Shown: piece by piece, positions 24,776 to 32,944 of the stretch
Layout: the number at the start of each line of letters is the position of its first letter
Numbering within the stretch: position 1 is the first letter of the stretch
Notes under the pieces: generated by a model
What the model was told of the DNA's origin: nothing
What the model saw: only the letters and a program-made list of their open reading frames with translations
The model's database searches: none
From: Devosia elaeis
GTDB lineage: Bacteria; Pseudomonadota; Alphaproteobacteria; Rhizobiales; Devosiaceae
NCBI RefSeq assembly: GCF_001650025.1
Contig: NZ_LVVY01000103.1
Span: forward strand, 1-38,143
Direction of reading: 5' to 3'
Length of the DNA: 38,143 nucleotides
Translations under genes and position numbers: made by a program

Positions 24776-24849
24776 CGTCATTGCCGGGCTTGTCCCGGCA
24801 ATCCAGCTTGCCGCGGGCATGGACCACCGGGACACGCCCGGTGGTGACG
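24776..24849 (-). repeat. Family B bipartite palindromic repeat, copy 2 (inverted)
   Basis: The reverse complement of the 74-base unit at 21497-21570, with four mismatches, all in or near the loops, and none in the ATTGCCGGG/CCCGGCAAT arm. It lies between the methyltransferase and the terminator of the livGFHM operon. Two copies within 3.3 kb in opposite orientation could base-pair or recombine. Confidence 0.9.
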
Positions 24850-24916
24850 ATGATAGGGATACCTAACCTTTCAACTCTAAGGCGAAACGCACTAGCGGCG
24901 TCGCGATCCAAACGGC

Positions 24917-24944
24917 CAAAAAAAACCCCGCTCTCGCGGGGATT
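24917..24944 (-). terminator. Intrinsic terminator of the livGFHM operon
   Basis: Read on the minus strand, stem CCCCGC / GCGGGG with a GAGA loop is followed by nine consecutive T residues. It lies 22 bases beyond the livM stop and is the strongest T-run in the window. Confidence 0.88.
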
Positions 24945-24966
24945 TCCTTGTGCGCTGATATAACGG

Positions 24967-26286
24967 CTAGCCTCGCTTCACCACTTCGGGGATCAGGCCC
25001 CTCGGCGCGTAGCGCAGGGCGATGGTGATGACCACGCCGAGCACGAAGACGCGCATCTGCAGGGCGCGGCTGTCGATCTCGGGAATGGCGCCCCAGCCGA
25101 TGGAACTGGTGAGCTGCGACAGGTTGAGGAAGATCAGCTGCGCCAGCGGGTCGGAAATGACCCAGACGATGTAGATGAGGAAGGCCCCCAGCACCACGCC
25201 CCAATTATTGCCGGCGCCGCCCACGATCACCATGACCCAGATCATGAAGGTGTGGTTAATCGGCTGGTAGCCGGAGGGATCGAAAATCTGGGTGAAGGTG
25301 GCCAGGATCGCGCCCCCGATGCCCATCAGGATCGAGCCGAAGACGAAGAGCTCCAATTGGCGGCCGGTGACGTCCTTGCCCATGGAGGCGGCGGAGATGT
25401 GGTTGTCGCGGATGGCGCGCATCATGCGGCCCCAGGGCCCACCATAGGCGCGCTGCACCAAAACGAAGGCGATGACCAGGATGAGGACGGCGACGCCCAG
25501 GAACATCAGGCGCGCATACATGAAGCTGTCGGGGATCGACATGCCGGCCGCCTGCAGGTGCTGGGGCAGCGGCGTCGGCCAGGGCATGGGCGACACGGTC
25601 ATGGTGCCGCGGGTCAGCCAGTCCATGTTCTTGATCAGCGCCCGCAGGATTTCGGAAATGCCGATCGTGGCGATGGCCAGGTAATCGGTGCGCAGACCCA
25701 GGCTGATGCGGCCGATATAGAAGGCGATCACCGCCGAGACCAGGCCACCGAACAGCCAGCCCAGCACCGGATGGAGGCCCAGGCCGCCCACGAAGCCGGC
25801 GGTGGATTCGATATAGGCGGCGGCCGGATCGATCTGGGTGCGATAGATGATGTAGGCGGCGAACCAGGCCAGCGCCACGACGGCGGCGCGCCATTTGCCC
25901 CTGATGCCGATGCGGTCCACGCGGCGGGCCAGCATGACCAGCGCCACGCCGACGATGAAGGCGGCCAGCGCCCGGCCCAGCATCATCGGCCCATCGCTCT
26001 CCCAGAAGGCCATGTTGACCGGATAGGAGAGGAAGACCGTGGAGGCCCCTCCCACCATGAGGAAACCCATGATGGCGAAGTTGAACAGGCCCCCATAGCC
26101 CCATTGGATATTGAGGCCCAGGGCGATCAGCGCGAAGCCGGTCGCCTGCGTCAGAATGAGGAGGATCGAGGCGGTGCCCTGCACCAGGCCCACCACCACG
26201 ACGATGACGAACATGGCTGCAAAGAGCAGCAGGCCCCGGCGAAGCGGGCTGTCCCAGCCGGACCGGGGGGCGGAAGCGGCGCTCAT
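24967..26286 (-). CDS. livM: Branched-chain amino acid-type ABC transporter permease, LivM family
   Basis: A 439-residue inner-membrane permease with about ten helices. Family marks: ATGFALIALGLNIQWGYGGLFNFAIMGF near the N-terminus, RTDYLAIATIGISEILR, and the coupling region RAYGGPWGRMMRAIRDN with VGGAGNNWGVVLGA. It is longer than many LivM proteins because of an insertion at about residues 85-165 that contains extra hydrophobic stretches. Its start overlaps the livH stop by 4 bases (ATGA), so translation is coupled. It is the last gene of the leftward operon and is followed by a strong terminator. Confidence 0.92.
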   Translation of the reverse strand: MSAASAPRSGWDSPLRRGLLLFAAMFVIVVVVGLVQGTASILLILTQATGFALIALGLNIQWGYGGLFNFAIMGFLMVGGASTVFLSYPVNMAFWESDGPMMLGRALAAFIVGVALVMLARRVDRIGIRGKWRAAVVALAWFAAYIIYRTQIDPAAAYIESTAGFVGGLGLHPVLGWLFGGLVSAVIAFYIGRISLGLRTDYLAIATIGISEILRALIKNMDWLTRGTMTVSPMPWPTPLPQHLQAAGMSIPDSFMYARLMFLGVAVLILVIAFVLVQRAYGGPWGRMMRAIRDNHISAASMGKDVTGRQLELFVFGSILMGIGGAILATFTQIFDPSGYQPINHTFMIWVMVIVGGAGNNWGVVLGAFLIYIVWVISDPLAQLIFLNLSQLTSSIGWGAIPEIDSRALQMRVFVLGVVITIALRYAPRGLIPEVVKRG

Positions 26287-27290
26287 GTCGAAGCTCCCTT
26301 GAAGATACCGGTGGGCCGCACGAGCAGGGTGATGACCAGGATCACGAAGGCCACGGTGAGTTTATATTCGGTGGGCACCAGAGCCAGATTGGCCGGCAGC
26401 GCCATGCCCTCGGGCAACACCGCATTGAGCGGCCGCAGCACGGCCGTCCAGTTGAACACGGCCAGCGTTTCGGCGAAGGCGATGAGGAACCCGCCCACGA
26501 TGGCGCCATAGGCATGGCCCAGCCCGCCCACGATGGCGGCCGCGAAAATGGGCAGCACGATGTTGAAGGCCAGGTCCGGCATCAGCGCCACGTCCAGCGC
26601 CAGCATGGTGCCGGCCACGCAGGCCAGCGAGCCGGCAATGACCCACGTGACGCGCACGACCAAGGCGGTATTGATGCCCGAGACCTGCGCCAGATCGGCA
26701 TTGTCGGCCATGGCGCGCATGGCCTTGCCCAACCGCGAGCGGGTGAGGAAGAGATGCAACGCCACCACGATCAGCGCGGTGAGCACGAACATGATCAATT
26801 GGGGCTCGGTGATGTTGATCGGCCGCGACCCGCCGGCCCAGCTCATGTCGAAGCGGAAGATGTCCTTGGATTCGCCGGCCACATAGATGGACTTGGTGCC
26901 CGAGCCGAAGATCAGGCGAATAAGACCCTGGATCATCAGGGTGACGCCGATCGAGGCGATCAGCAGCGTCACCGGCTTGGCGCCGCGGGCGCGCAGGGGC
27001 GCATAAAAGCCCTTGTCGATCCCCAAGGCCAGGATGGCGGTCAGCACCATGGCCACCGGCAGCACCACGAAAGCCATGGGCAGCGGCAGGATGATGCCCA
27101 TTGCCGCCAGGGCCGTGGCCAGCACGAAGGCGATGAAGGCCCCCATGGTCATCATGTCGCCATGGGCGAAATGGGCGAAGCGCAGAATGCCGAAGATCAG
27201 CGTGATGCCGATGGCGCCCAGGGCATAGATCGAGCCCAGCACGGTGCCGGAAATCAGCACGCGGTTGATGAAGAAGATCAGTTCGTCCAT
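26283..27290 (-). CDS. livH: Branched-chain amino acid-type ABC transporter permease, LivH family
   Basis: A 335-residue inner-membrane permease with about eight helices. It has the LivH opening NRVLISGTVLGSIYALGAIG, the HFAHGDMMTMGAF loop, RSRLGKAMRAMADN as the coupling motif region, and GGLGHAYGAIVGGFLIA near the end. It pairs with LivM to form the translocation channel. The gene lies 4 bases after livF and overlaps livM by 4, all in one operon. Confidence 0.93.
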   Translation of the reverse strand: MDELIFFINRVLISGTVLGSIYALGAIGITLIFGILRFAHFAHGDMMTMGAFIAFVLATALAAMGIILPLPMAFVVLPVAMVLTAILALGIDKGFYAPLRARGAKPVTLLIASIGVTLMIQGLIRLIFGSGTKSIYVAGESKDIFRFDMSWAGGSRPINITEPQLIMFVLTALIVVALHLFLTRSRLGKAMRAMADNADLAQVSGINTALVVRVTWVIAGSLACVAGTMLALDVALMPDLAFNIVLPIFAAAIVGGLGHAYGAIVGGFLIAFAETLAVFNWTAVLRPLNAVLPEGMALPANLALVPTEYKLTVAFVILVITLLVRPTGIFKGAST

Positions 27291-27294
27291 CGGC

Positions 27295-27999
27295 TCAGCC
27301 CCCCAGGAAGCTCTTGGCGACCTCAGGGTCGGCGATCAGTTCCGGCCCGGTGCCGGTGAAACGGTTCTGCCCCTGGGCGAGAACGAAGCCCTTGGAGGCA
27401 AAGGCCAGGGCCTGGCGCGCATTCTGCTCGACCATGAGAATGCCCACGCCTTCCTGGTTGACGCGCTGGATGGTCTCGAAAATCTCGATGACATAGCGCG
27501 GCGACAGACCCGCCGAGGGCTCGTCCAGCATGAGCAGGCTCGGCCGGCTCATCAGCGCGCGGCCCATCGCCACCATCTGGCGCTGACCGCCGGACAATTC
27601 GCCCGCCGGCTGGCGGCGCTTCTCGCGCAGCACCGGGAACATGTCATAGACCCATTCCATGGTCTCCGAATAATCGTCGGAACGGGTAAAGGCCCCCATT
27701 TCGAGATTTTCCTCGACCGAGAGCGAGGTGAAGACGTTCTTTTCCTGCGGCACGAAGGAAAGGCCCTTGGGCACCAATTTGTCGGGCAGGGAATTGGCGA
27801 TGTTCTCGCCGCCGAATTCGATCGTGCCGCCGGTGACCTTGAGCAGGCCGAAAATGGCCTTGAGCGTGGTGGACTTGCCGGCGCCATTGGGGCCGACGAT
27901 CACCCCGATATCGCTTTTCTCGATGGCGATATCGACGCCGTTGAGGATCGGCGCGCCGCCATAGCCGCCGACGACGTGTTTCAGTTCGATCAGGGGCAT
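27295..27999 (-). CDS. livF: Branched-chain amino acid-type ABC transporter ATPase, LivF family
   Basis: A 234-residue ABC ATPase of the LivF class. Walker A GPNGAGKST (36-44), VPQEKNVFTSLSVEENL in the Q-loop region (typical LivF wording), signature ELSGGQRQMVAMGRALM, and Walker B LLMLDEPSAGLSP are intact. It is about 25 residues shorter than LivG, as usual. It is preceded by a 166-base gap after livG that contains a palindromic repeat, and followed 4 bases later... on the minus strand by livH. The likely substrate is shared with the binding protein encoded at 22901. Confidence 0.94.
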   Translation of the reverse strand: MPLIELKHVVGGYGGAPILNGVDIAIEKSDIGVIVGPNGAGKSTTLKAIFGLLKVTGGTIEFGGENIANSLPDKLVPKGLSFVPQEKNVFTSLSVEENLEMGAFTRSDDYSETMEWVYDMFPVLREKRRQPAGELSGGQRQMVAMGRALMSRPSLLMLDEPSAGLSPRYVIEIFETIQRVNQEGVGILMVEQNARQALAFASKGFVLAQGQNRFTGTGPELIADPEVAKSFLGG

Positions 28000-28040
28000 C
28001 AGATGGCTCCCCCGTCACGGCGCGCCAGGCAAACACTTTT

Positions 28041-28126
28041 CGTCACCCTCAGGCTTGACCCGAGGGTTTTACGCTGCTGCACGCTTTGAACAGAGAAACG
28101 CCCTCGGGTCAGGCCCGAGGGTGACG
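28041..28126. repeat. Family A bipartite palindrome between livG and livF
   Basis: Arms at 28041-28066 and 28101-28126 are inverted copies with two mismatches over 26 bases, around a 34-base loop; each arm is also a CCCTCGGG/CCCGAGGG-type palindrome. It lies inside the operon, in the 166-base spacer between livG and livF, so the liv mRNA would carry a very stable hairpin here. Confidence 0.88.
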
Positions 28127-28165
28127 GCTGGTGGGTATGGCCGCAACCCGGCAAATCAAAAGACA

Positions 28166-28948
28166 TCACGCGGCCTCCACCGGAGTGCCGAAATAGGCTT
28201 CGACGATGGCCGGATTGGCGCGGATTTCGGCCATGGGACCCTCGGCGATCTTTTCGCCCTGCGCCATGACGATGACCGGATCGCAGAGCCGGCCGATCAG
28301 GTCCATGTCGTGCTCGATGACGAAGAAGGTATAGCCCAATTCGCGGTTCATGCGTTCGATATTGCCGGCGAGATCGTTGAGCAGGGTCTTGTTGACGCCC
28401 GCCGCCACTTCGTCGAGCAGCACCACCTTGGCATCGACCATCATGGTGCGGCCCAGTTCCAGGAGCTTCTTCTGCCCGCCCGAGAGATTGCCCGCCAGTT
28501 CGTCGCGGACATGGCCGAGCTTGAGGAAATCGATGACGTCGAGCGCCTTCTTGCGCACCTCGGTTTCGCGGCTGCGCACCAGGCCCGGGCGCAGCCAATT
28601 GTCCACGAGATGCTCGCCCGGCTGGTCGCCTGGCACCATCATCAGGTTTTCGAGCGCCGTCATCTGCGAAAATTCATGCGCGATCTGGAAGGTGCGCAAC
28701 ATGCCGATGCGAAACAATTCGTGCGGCTTGAACCCGGTCACGTCCTGCCCGTCGAAGATCACCTGGCCGCTATCGGGCACGATATTGCCCGCGACCATGT
28801 TGAACAGGGTGGACTTGCCGGCGCCATTGGGACCGATCAGCCCGGTAATGGAGCCGCGCCGGACCGAAAGCGAGCAATCGTTGACGGCCAGCAGGCCGCC
28901 AAAGCGTTTTGAGACGTTGCAAACGTCAATAACCAAGTCGGAGGACAA
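28166..28948 (-). CDS. livG: Branched-chain amino acid-type ABC transporter ATPase, LivG family
   Basis: A 260-residue ABC ATPase of the LivG class. Walker A GPNGAGKST (39-47), the LivG-type RTFQIAHEFSQMTALENLM region, signature NLSGGQKKLLELGRTMM, Walker B VVLLDEVAAGVN and the switch His in FFVIEHDMDLI are all present. In Walker B, Glu-Val replaces the usual Glu-Pro, as seen in other LivG proteins. No ATG fits the N-terminus: the first possible start is TTG at 28948 (MSSDLVIDVCNVSKRFGG), with GGGG about 10 bases upstream. It is first of the livGFHM operon. Confidence 0.92.
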   Translation of the reverse strand: MSSDLVIDVCNVSKRFGGLLAVNDCSLSVRRGSITGLIGPNGAGKSTLFNMVAGNIVPDSGQVIFDGQDVTGFKPHELFRIGMLRTFQIAHEFSQMTALENLMMVPGDQPGEHLVDNWLRPGLVRSRETEVRKKALDVIDFLKLGHVRDELAGNLSGGQKKLLELGRTMMVDAKVVLLDEVAAGVNKTLLNDLAGNIERMNRELGYTFFVIEHDMDLIGRLCDPVIVMAQGEKIAEGPMAEIRANPAIVEAYFGTPVEAA

Positions 28949-29127
28949 GTGCGATCAGCCCCGATTTCCTGAAATGCCATGCCACCCGGTTGAATCCGGG
29001 CAAATTTGCGGCATCTGTTCACAACAGGGGCTGGTGGTCAACGCATAGAGACTGACCAGATGGACAAATTCTTGCCAGCGGCGCGGTTTTCTACATGTCC
29101 GATGCCATGCCGGGGGCGGCAAACAGG

Positions 29128-29490
29128 CTAGAGAAAGGCCAGAACCGCATCGGCTGTGGCCTTGTTATTGGCGCAGGGCACGTCATAGAGCGTCGCCAGC
29201 CGGGTCAGCGCCTTGACGTCCACATCGTGCGGCTGGGCCGAGAGCGGATCGATGAAGAAGATCAGCACGTCGAGCCGCCCTTCGCAGATCATGGCGCCCA
29301 ATTGCTGGTCACCGCCCAGGGGGCCGCTCTTGAGCAATTCCACGCTGAGGCCGGTGGCCGCCATGACCCGGCTGCCGGTGGTGCCGGTGCCCCAGAGGTC
29401 ATGCTGGCTGAGCTTGTGCCGATGCGCCTCAGCCCAGCGGCACAGATCGTCCTTCTTGTCGTCGTGAGCCACCAGCCCGATACGCGCCAT
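29128..29490 (-). CDS. mgsA: Methylglyoxal synthase
   Basis: A 120-residue cytosolic enzyme that converts dihydroxyacetone phosphate to methylglyoxal and phosphate, a bypass that relieves phosphosugar stress. Family marks: [16 protein letters not shown] with phosphate-binding His/Lys, GTGTTGS, the [14 protein letters not shown] loop with the catalytic Asp, and [15 protein letters not shown]. Length is typical. The frame extends upstream to 29520, but [10 protein letters not shown] at 29490 with AGGAGG 7 bases before it is clearly the start. It reads in the direction of livG with a 179-base gap; a common transcript is possible but not shown. Confidence 0.95.
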   Translation of the reverse strand: MARIGLVAHDDKKDDLCRWAEAHRHKLSQHDLWGTGTTGSRVMAATGLSVELLKSGPLGGDQQLGAMICEGRLDVLIFFIDPLSAQPHDVDVKALTRLATLYDVPCANNKATADAVLAFL

Positions 29491-29553
29491 ATCCGCCTCC
29501 TGCTGACCCTGTTCATGCACAGCCGGGTGAAAAGGGCAAGCCGTGCCCGCCGC

Positions 29554-31179
29554 TCAGAACTCGTCCCAATCCGCGGCCAGAGCCGTATTGCCGATCGCGC
29601 GCGACATGGGCGCGGAACGAGAAGCGGGCCGCGCCGGCACGGACCTGGCAGCCGGAACGGCGGCCGGGGGCGCTTCGGCTTCGGTGCCGGTGCGGAACAC
29701 ATCGATAATGCCGTCGAGCTCCGTGGCCTGGGCCTCGGTCTGTTCGATGGCCGCATTGGTCTCTTCCACCAAAGCGGCATTGTGCTGGGTCATCTCGTCC
29801 ATCTGCCGCATCGCCACGCTCACCTCTTCGAGAGCCCTGGACTGGTTGCGGTTTTCCTGGGCGATGGTGTCGATCAGCCGGGCGCTTTCCTCGGCGCCGG
29901 AGAGAATGTCGAGCAGGGCCTCGGCGGCCTGGGCCACCAGCCGGCTGCCATTGCGCACTTCGGCGGCGCTGGTCTCGATCAGCGCCTTGACCTCCGAGGA
30001 GGCATTGGCCGCGCTCTGCGCCAGCCGCCGCACTTCCACGGCCACCACAGCAAAGCCCTTGCCGGCCTCCCCTGCCCGCGCCGCCTCGACCGACGCGTTG
30101 AGGGCAAGGAGGTTGGTCTGGAAGGCGATGTCGTCGATGAGCCCGATAATGTTGGAAATCTTGCCCGAGGAGGTCTCGATGGCGTTCATGGCCGCATTGG
30201 CCTGCGTCATCGCCTCCCCGCCATTGGTGGCATTGGACGCCACCGCCTGGGCCTTGTCATTGGCGGTCACGGCGCGCTGGGCATTTTCCACCACGGCCGA
30301 GGATAATTGCTCGATGGCCGCCGCCGTCTCTTCGATGGTCGCGGCCTGGCGCGTGGTGCGATCGGCCAGATCATTGGCGCCGGCCAGGATTTCCCCGGTG
30401 GCGGTCTTGAGCGAGCGCGACGTATCCTTGAGCCGGCCCACGATATCGGCCAGCCGTTCGACCACCGCATTGGTATCGGCCTTGATCTGGTCGAATTCGG
30501 GATCGAGCGCGTCGGTCACCCGCCTGGTGAGATCGCCCATGGCCACGTCGCGCAGGACCGCGCCGGTGGCGGCAACCGCGTGCTGGATCTTGGCGCGCGA
30601 GGCTTGCTCGGCCTCCCGCGCATCGGCGCTGAGCTTGTCGAAATAGGCGCTCACCCCGATATCGATATCGAGCATGATCGCCTTGAGCAGGGCCACCAGG
30701 GTTTCGGCCATGACATCGGCGTCGGCCAGAACGGCCTCGCCGCTGCGGGGTACCTTGCGGCCGAACCGCGTCTTTTCCGGCTGCAGCGCCGCGGCCATCA
30801 TGTCATGGACCAGGCCCTTGACTAGGCCTTCCATGATGAGCCCATAGCCTCCGATATGCCAGCGCGGCTCCAGCCCGATCAGGGCATGGCGCAGGCCCAC
30901 CCGCGAGGAGGCGGCGAAGTAATCGGCATCGAACCGGCCCTCGGCAATGGCCTGCCAATGCTGGACCTGCTTGCCCTGGGCGCGGTTCATCTGCGCCTTG
31001 CCGTCGAAGAATTGCGCCGCCTCCGGCACCCTCGCCAGGATATCGTAGAACCGGTCAAGCGCCGGCTCGAGATGAGTGTTCACGCTGGGCCGGGCCGCAG
31101 CCAGCCTCTCGCGCGCCGCCGCGTCCAGACCCAGGAAATCGAGGCGGGCTTGCAGGTGTTCGGGATTGGACGAAGACAT
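29554..31179 (-). CDS. Soluble globin-coupled methyl-accepting chemotaxis protein
   Basis: A 541-residue cytoplasmic chemoreceptor without membrane helices. Residues 1-175 form a protoglobin-type sensor: [20 protein letters not shown] carries the probable haem-ligating His98, as in HemAT oxygen sensors. A short HAMP-like stretch (about 205-255) leads into a coiled-coil signalling domain with the conserved tip [20 protein letters not shown] (348-367). The protein ends in DWDEF after a Pro/Ala linker, an xWxxF-type pentapeptide that tethers CheR/CheB, so adaptation by methylation is expected. No other chemotaxis genes are in the window. Oxygen or another gas is the likely ligand by family. Confidence 0.9.
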   Translation of the reverse strand: MSSSNPEHLQARLDFLGLDAAARERLAAARPSVNTHLEPALDRFYDILARVPEAAQFFDGKAQMNRAQGKQVQHWQAIAEGRFDADYFAASSRVGLRHALIGLEPRWHIGGYGLIMEGLVKGLVHDMMAAALQPEKTRFGRKVPRSGEAVLADADVMAETLVALLKAIMLDIDIGVSAYFDKLSADAREAEQASRAKIQHAVAATGAVLRDVAMGDLTRRVTDALDPEFDQIKADTNAVVERLADIVGRLKDTSRSLKTATGEILAGANDLADRTTRQAATIEETAAAIEQLSSAVVENAQRAVTANDKAQAVASNATNGGEAMTQANAAMNAIETSSGKISNIIGLIDDIAFQTNLLALNASVEAARAGEAGKGFAVVAVEVRRLAQSAANASSEVKALIETSAAEVRNGSRLVAQAAEALLDILSGAEESARLIDTIAQENRNQSRALEEVSVAMRQMDEMTQHNAALVEETNAAIEQTEAQATELDGIIDVFRTGTEAEAPPAAVPAARSVPARPASRSAPMSRAIGNTALAADWDEF

Positions 31180-31291
31180 AGACGCGGGGCCCCCAGGCTT
31201 TTCACCAGACCGGCAGCCCGCCCGTGGCGGCGCCAGCCAGATCTCCGGGCTATCCTTTTATGGTTAAGTCTCCGTGTATGCGCCCCCTGCC

Positions 31292-31498
31292 TTAATAGTC
31301 GATCAGCTTCTTGTCCGGATCGTAGGGCTGGTCCTTGACCACCTTGGTCACGGCCTGGCCGCAGCGCATTTTCTTGCTGACTGCGTCATAGGCATAGGTC
31401 GGCCCGCCATGCAGCTGCCAACCCTCGGAAAGGGCCTTGGTGACCTTGTGGCAGAAGGCGCTGTCGTCCTCGCCGGTCAGGAAGCGGTATATCTGCAT
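31292..31498 (-). CDS. DUF1737 domain-containing protein
   Basis: A 68-residue soluble protein of the DUF1737 family, with the typical opening MQIYRFLTGEDDSAFCHKVTKALSEGW, the GGPTYAYD middle and YDPDKKLIDY end. Function is unknown; members are widespread in Proteobacteria as tiny stand-alone proteins. It diverges from the carbonic anhydrase gene by 73 bases and is followed by the chemoreceptor gene on the same strand after 112 bases. No regulatory clue is visible. Confidence 0.85.
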   Translation of the reverse strand: MQIYRFLTGEDDSAFCHKVTKALSEGWQLHGGPTYAYDAVSKKMRCGQAVTKVVKDQPYDPDKKLIDY

Positions 31499-31571
31499 GC
31501 ATATCCCCCATGTGCCGGCGTCCCCATGCCGGTGATTGATTCTGTCGCCTCATACCGCTAATCGAAAGCGC

Positions 31572-32210
31572 ATGCACAGCTTTCCTCAGCACCTGCTCGA
31601 CGGCTACGCCAGTTTCATGTCCGGGCGCTATGCGCGCGAACGTGATCGCTATAGGGAACTGGCCGCGACCGGCCAGAAACCCACCACCTTGATGATTGCC
31701 TGCTGCGACAGCCGCGCAGCGCCCGAATTGATCTTCGATTCCGGGCCGGGCGAATTGTTCGTCCTGCGCAACGTCGCCAACCTGGTGCCGCCCTATCAGC
31801 CCGATGGCGGCCAGCACGGCACCTCGGCCGCCATCGAATTCGCGGTCAAGGCGCTCAATATCGAGAATATCGTCATCATGGGCCATGGCCGCTGCGGCGG
31901 CATCCATGCCGCGCTCAATCCCGACAAGACCCCGCTCGACGACGGCGACTTCATCGGCAAATGGCTGACCATGCTGGGCGATCTGCCAACCCAGGTGGTG
32001 CAGAACAGCCTGATGACCGCCACCGAGCGGCAGACCGCCATGGAGCGGATTTCCATCCGCAATTCCATTCGCAACCTGCGCACCTTCCCCTATGTGGCGG
32101 CGCTGGAGGCGGAGGGAAAGCTCGCGCTGCACGGCGCCTGGTTCGACATTTCGGGCGGCGAACTCTGGGTCATGGCCGAAAGCGGCGATTTCGTCCGTCC
32201 CAGCATCTGA
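31572..32210 (+). CDS. Beta-class carbonic anhydrase
   Basis: A 212-residue cytosolic zinc enzyme interconverting carbon dioxide and bicarbonate. Zinc ligands are Cys44 and His105/Cys108 in IACCDSR and GHGRCGG, and the Asp46-Arg48 dyad is intact. RNVANLVPPY and HGTSAAIEFAVKAL are typical of the plant-type beta class. The start MHSFPQHLLDGY at 31572 is preferred over the upstream ATG at 31536, since it begins with the first helix of the fold. Bicarbonate made here could feed pyruvate carboxylase. A terminator follows 22 bases after the stop. Confidence 0.94.
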   Translation: MHSFPQHLLDGYASFMSGRYARERDRYRELAATGQKPTTLMIACCDSRAAPELIFDSGPGELFVLRNVANLVPPYQPDGGQHGTSAAIEFAVKALNIENIVIMGHGRCGGIHAALNPDKTPLDDGDFIGKWLTMLGDLPTQVVQNSLMTATERQTAMERISIRNSIRNLRTFPYVAALEAEGKLALHGAWFDISGGELWVMAESGDFVRPSI

Positions 32211-32232
32211 ACCGCCCTGTTGAGCGCGATAG

Positions 32233-32260
32233 AAAAGGCCGCCTCCGGGCGGCTTTTCTT
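32233..32260 (+). terminator. Intrinsic terminator of the carbonic anhydrase gene
   Basis: Stem GCCGCC / GGCGGC with a TCCG loop, flanked by AAAAG before and TTTTCTTT after. The following stretch to 32577 (about 315 bases) holds no gene I can support; it must contain the promoter of the first EF-hand gene. Confidence 0.8.
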
Positions 32261-32577
32261 TGCCCTGGACCGACAAGGCGGGAGATGACACCAAATCGCC
32301 GCAAATCTGCACTTGCCCTGCCGCAATCGTGAACAGCTCTGCGGGCGGCTTAACCATATCGGATGGCCCGATCCTCCCGATCACAACTTCGAGAGCCAGG
32401 CGAGCCAAGGCTTTGAGGCTGCCCGCAAAATGCCCCGAGATTGGTCCGCCTCCGCCCAGCTCGGGGCCATAGCGGGCCACAATGGGCAGCGATTGTCCTT
32501 CTCACGGGTCGCCGGAAGCGCCCGTCGGCATTGATCCCGATGCTGCTCCTCCCAAGTCAACATGGAGCTTGATTGCC

Positions 32578-32826
32578 ATGAAGAAGATCATCCTGACCTC
32601 CCTCTTCGCTCTCGGCCTTTCGACTGCGGCCATGGCCCAGGCAGCCACCGATTTCGCTTCGGTGGATACCGACGCCAATGGCGGTATTTCCTATGCCGAG
32701 GCCGTGGTGGCCTGGCCGGATCTGACTGAAGAGGCCTTTGCCGCTGCCGACACCGATGGCAATGGCGAACTCTCGGCCGAAGAATACGACGCTCTCGTCG
32801 CTGCTTCCGCTGCCCCGGCCCAATAA
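32578..32826 (+). CDS. Small secreted EF-hand protein A
   Basis: An 82-residue exported protein: signal peptide MKKIILTSLFALGLSTAAMA (cleavage after Ala20), then two canonical EF-hand loops, DTDANGGISYAE (30-41) and DTDGNGELSAEE (58-69), each with the 1-3-5-12 ligand pattern D-D-N-E. It should bind calcium in the periplasm or outside the cell. The start at 32578 is set by the signal peptide. The next gene at 32945 encodes a paralogue with loops at exactly the same residue positions. No enzymatic domain is present, so a calcium buffer, sensor or structural role is likely. Confidence 0.88.
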   Translation: MKKIILTSLFALGLSTAAMAQAATDFASVDTDANGGISYAEAVVAWPDLTEEAFAAADTDGNGELSAEEYDALVAASAAPAQ

Positions 32827-32862
32827 GGCCGAACCCGCCCTCATCCAGAGGGACGTCCAGCC

Positions 32863-32898
32863 GGCCACCCCGAACGTCCCCGGGGTGGCCGCGGCTTT
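32863..32898 (+). terminator. Terminator-like hairpin between the two EF-hand genes
   Basis: Perfect 10-bp stem GGCCACCCCG (32863-32872) / CGGGGTGGCC (32881-32890) with an 8-base loop, followed by GCGGCTTTTCTT. It could end the first transcript or attenuate read-through into the second EF-hand gene, which starts at 32945. Confidence 0.65.
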
Positions 32899-32944
32899 TC
32901 TTGAGACCTGATGGGGTGTGTCCACCCCGAACCTGGAGACTGTC

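Noticed and set aside
21497..24849. Pair of inverted 74-base repeats as ends of a transposon
   Set aside because: The DNA between them encodes ordinary uptake proteins and a methyltransferase, no transposase, and no target-site duplication is visible.
32261..32577. Short frames on both strands between carbonic anhydrase and EF-hand gene A
   Set aside because: No Shine-Dalgarno, no conserved-looking sequence; the minus-strand frame runs straight through a terminator and the carbonic anhydrase gene.
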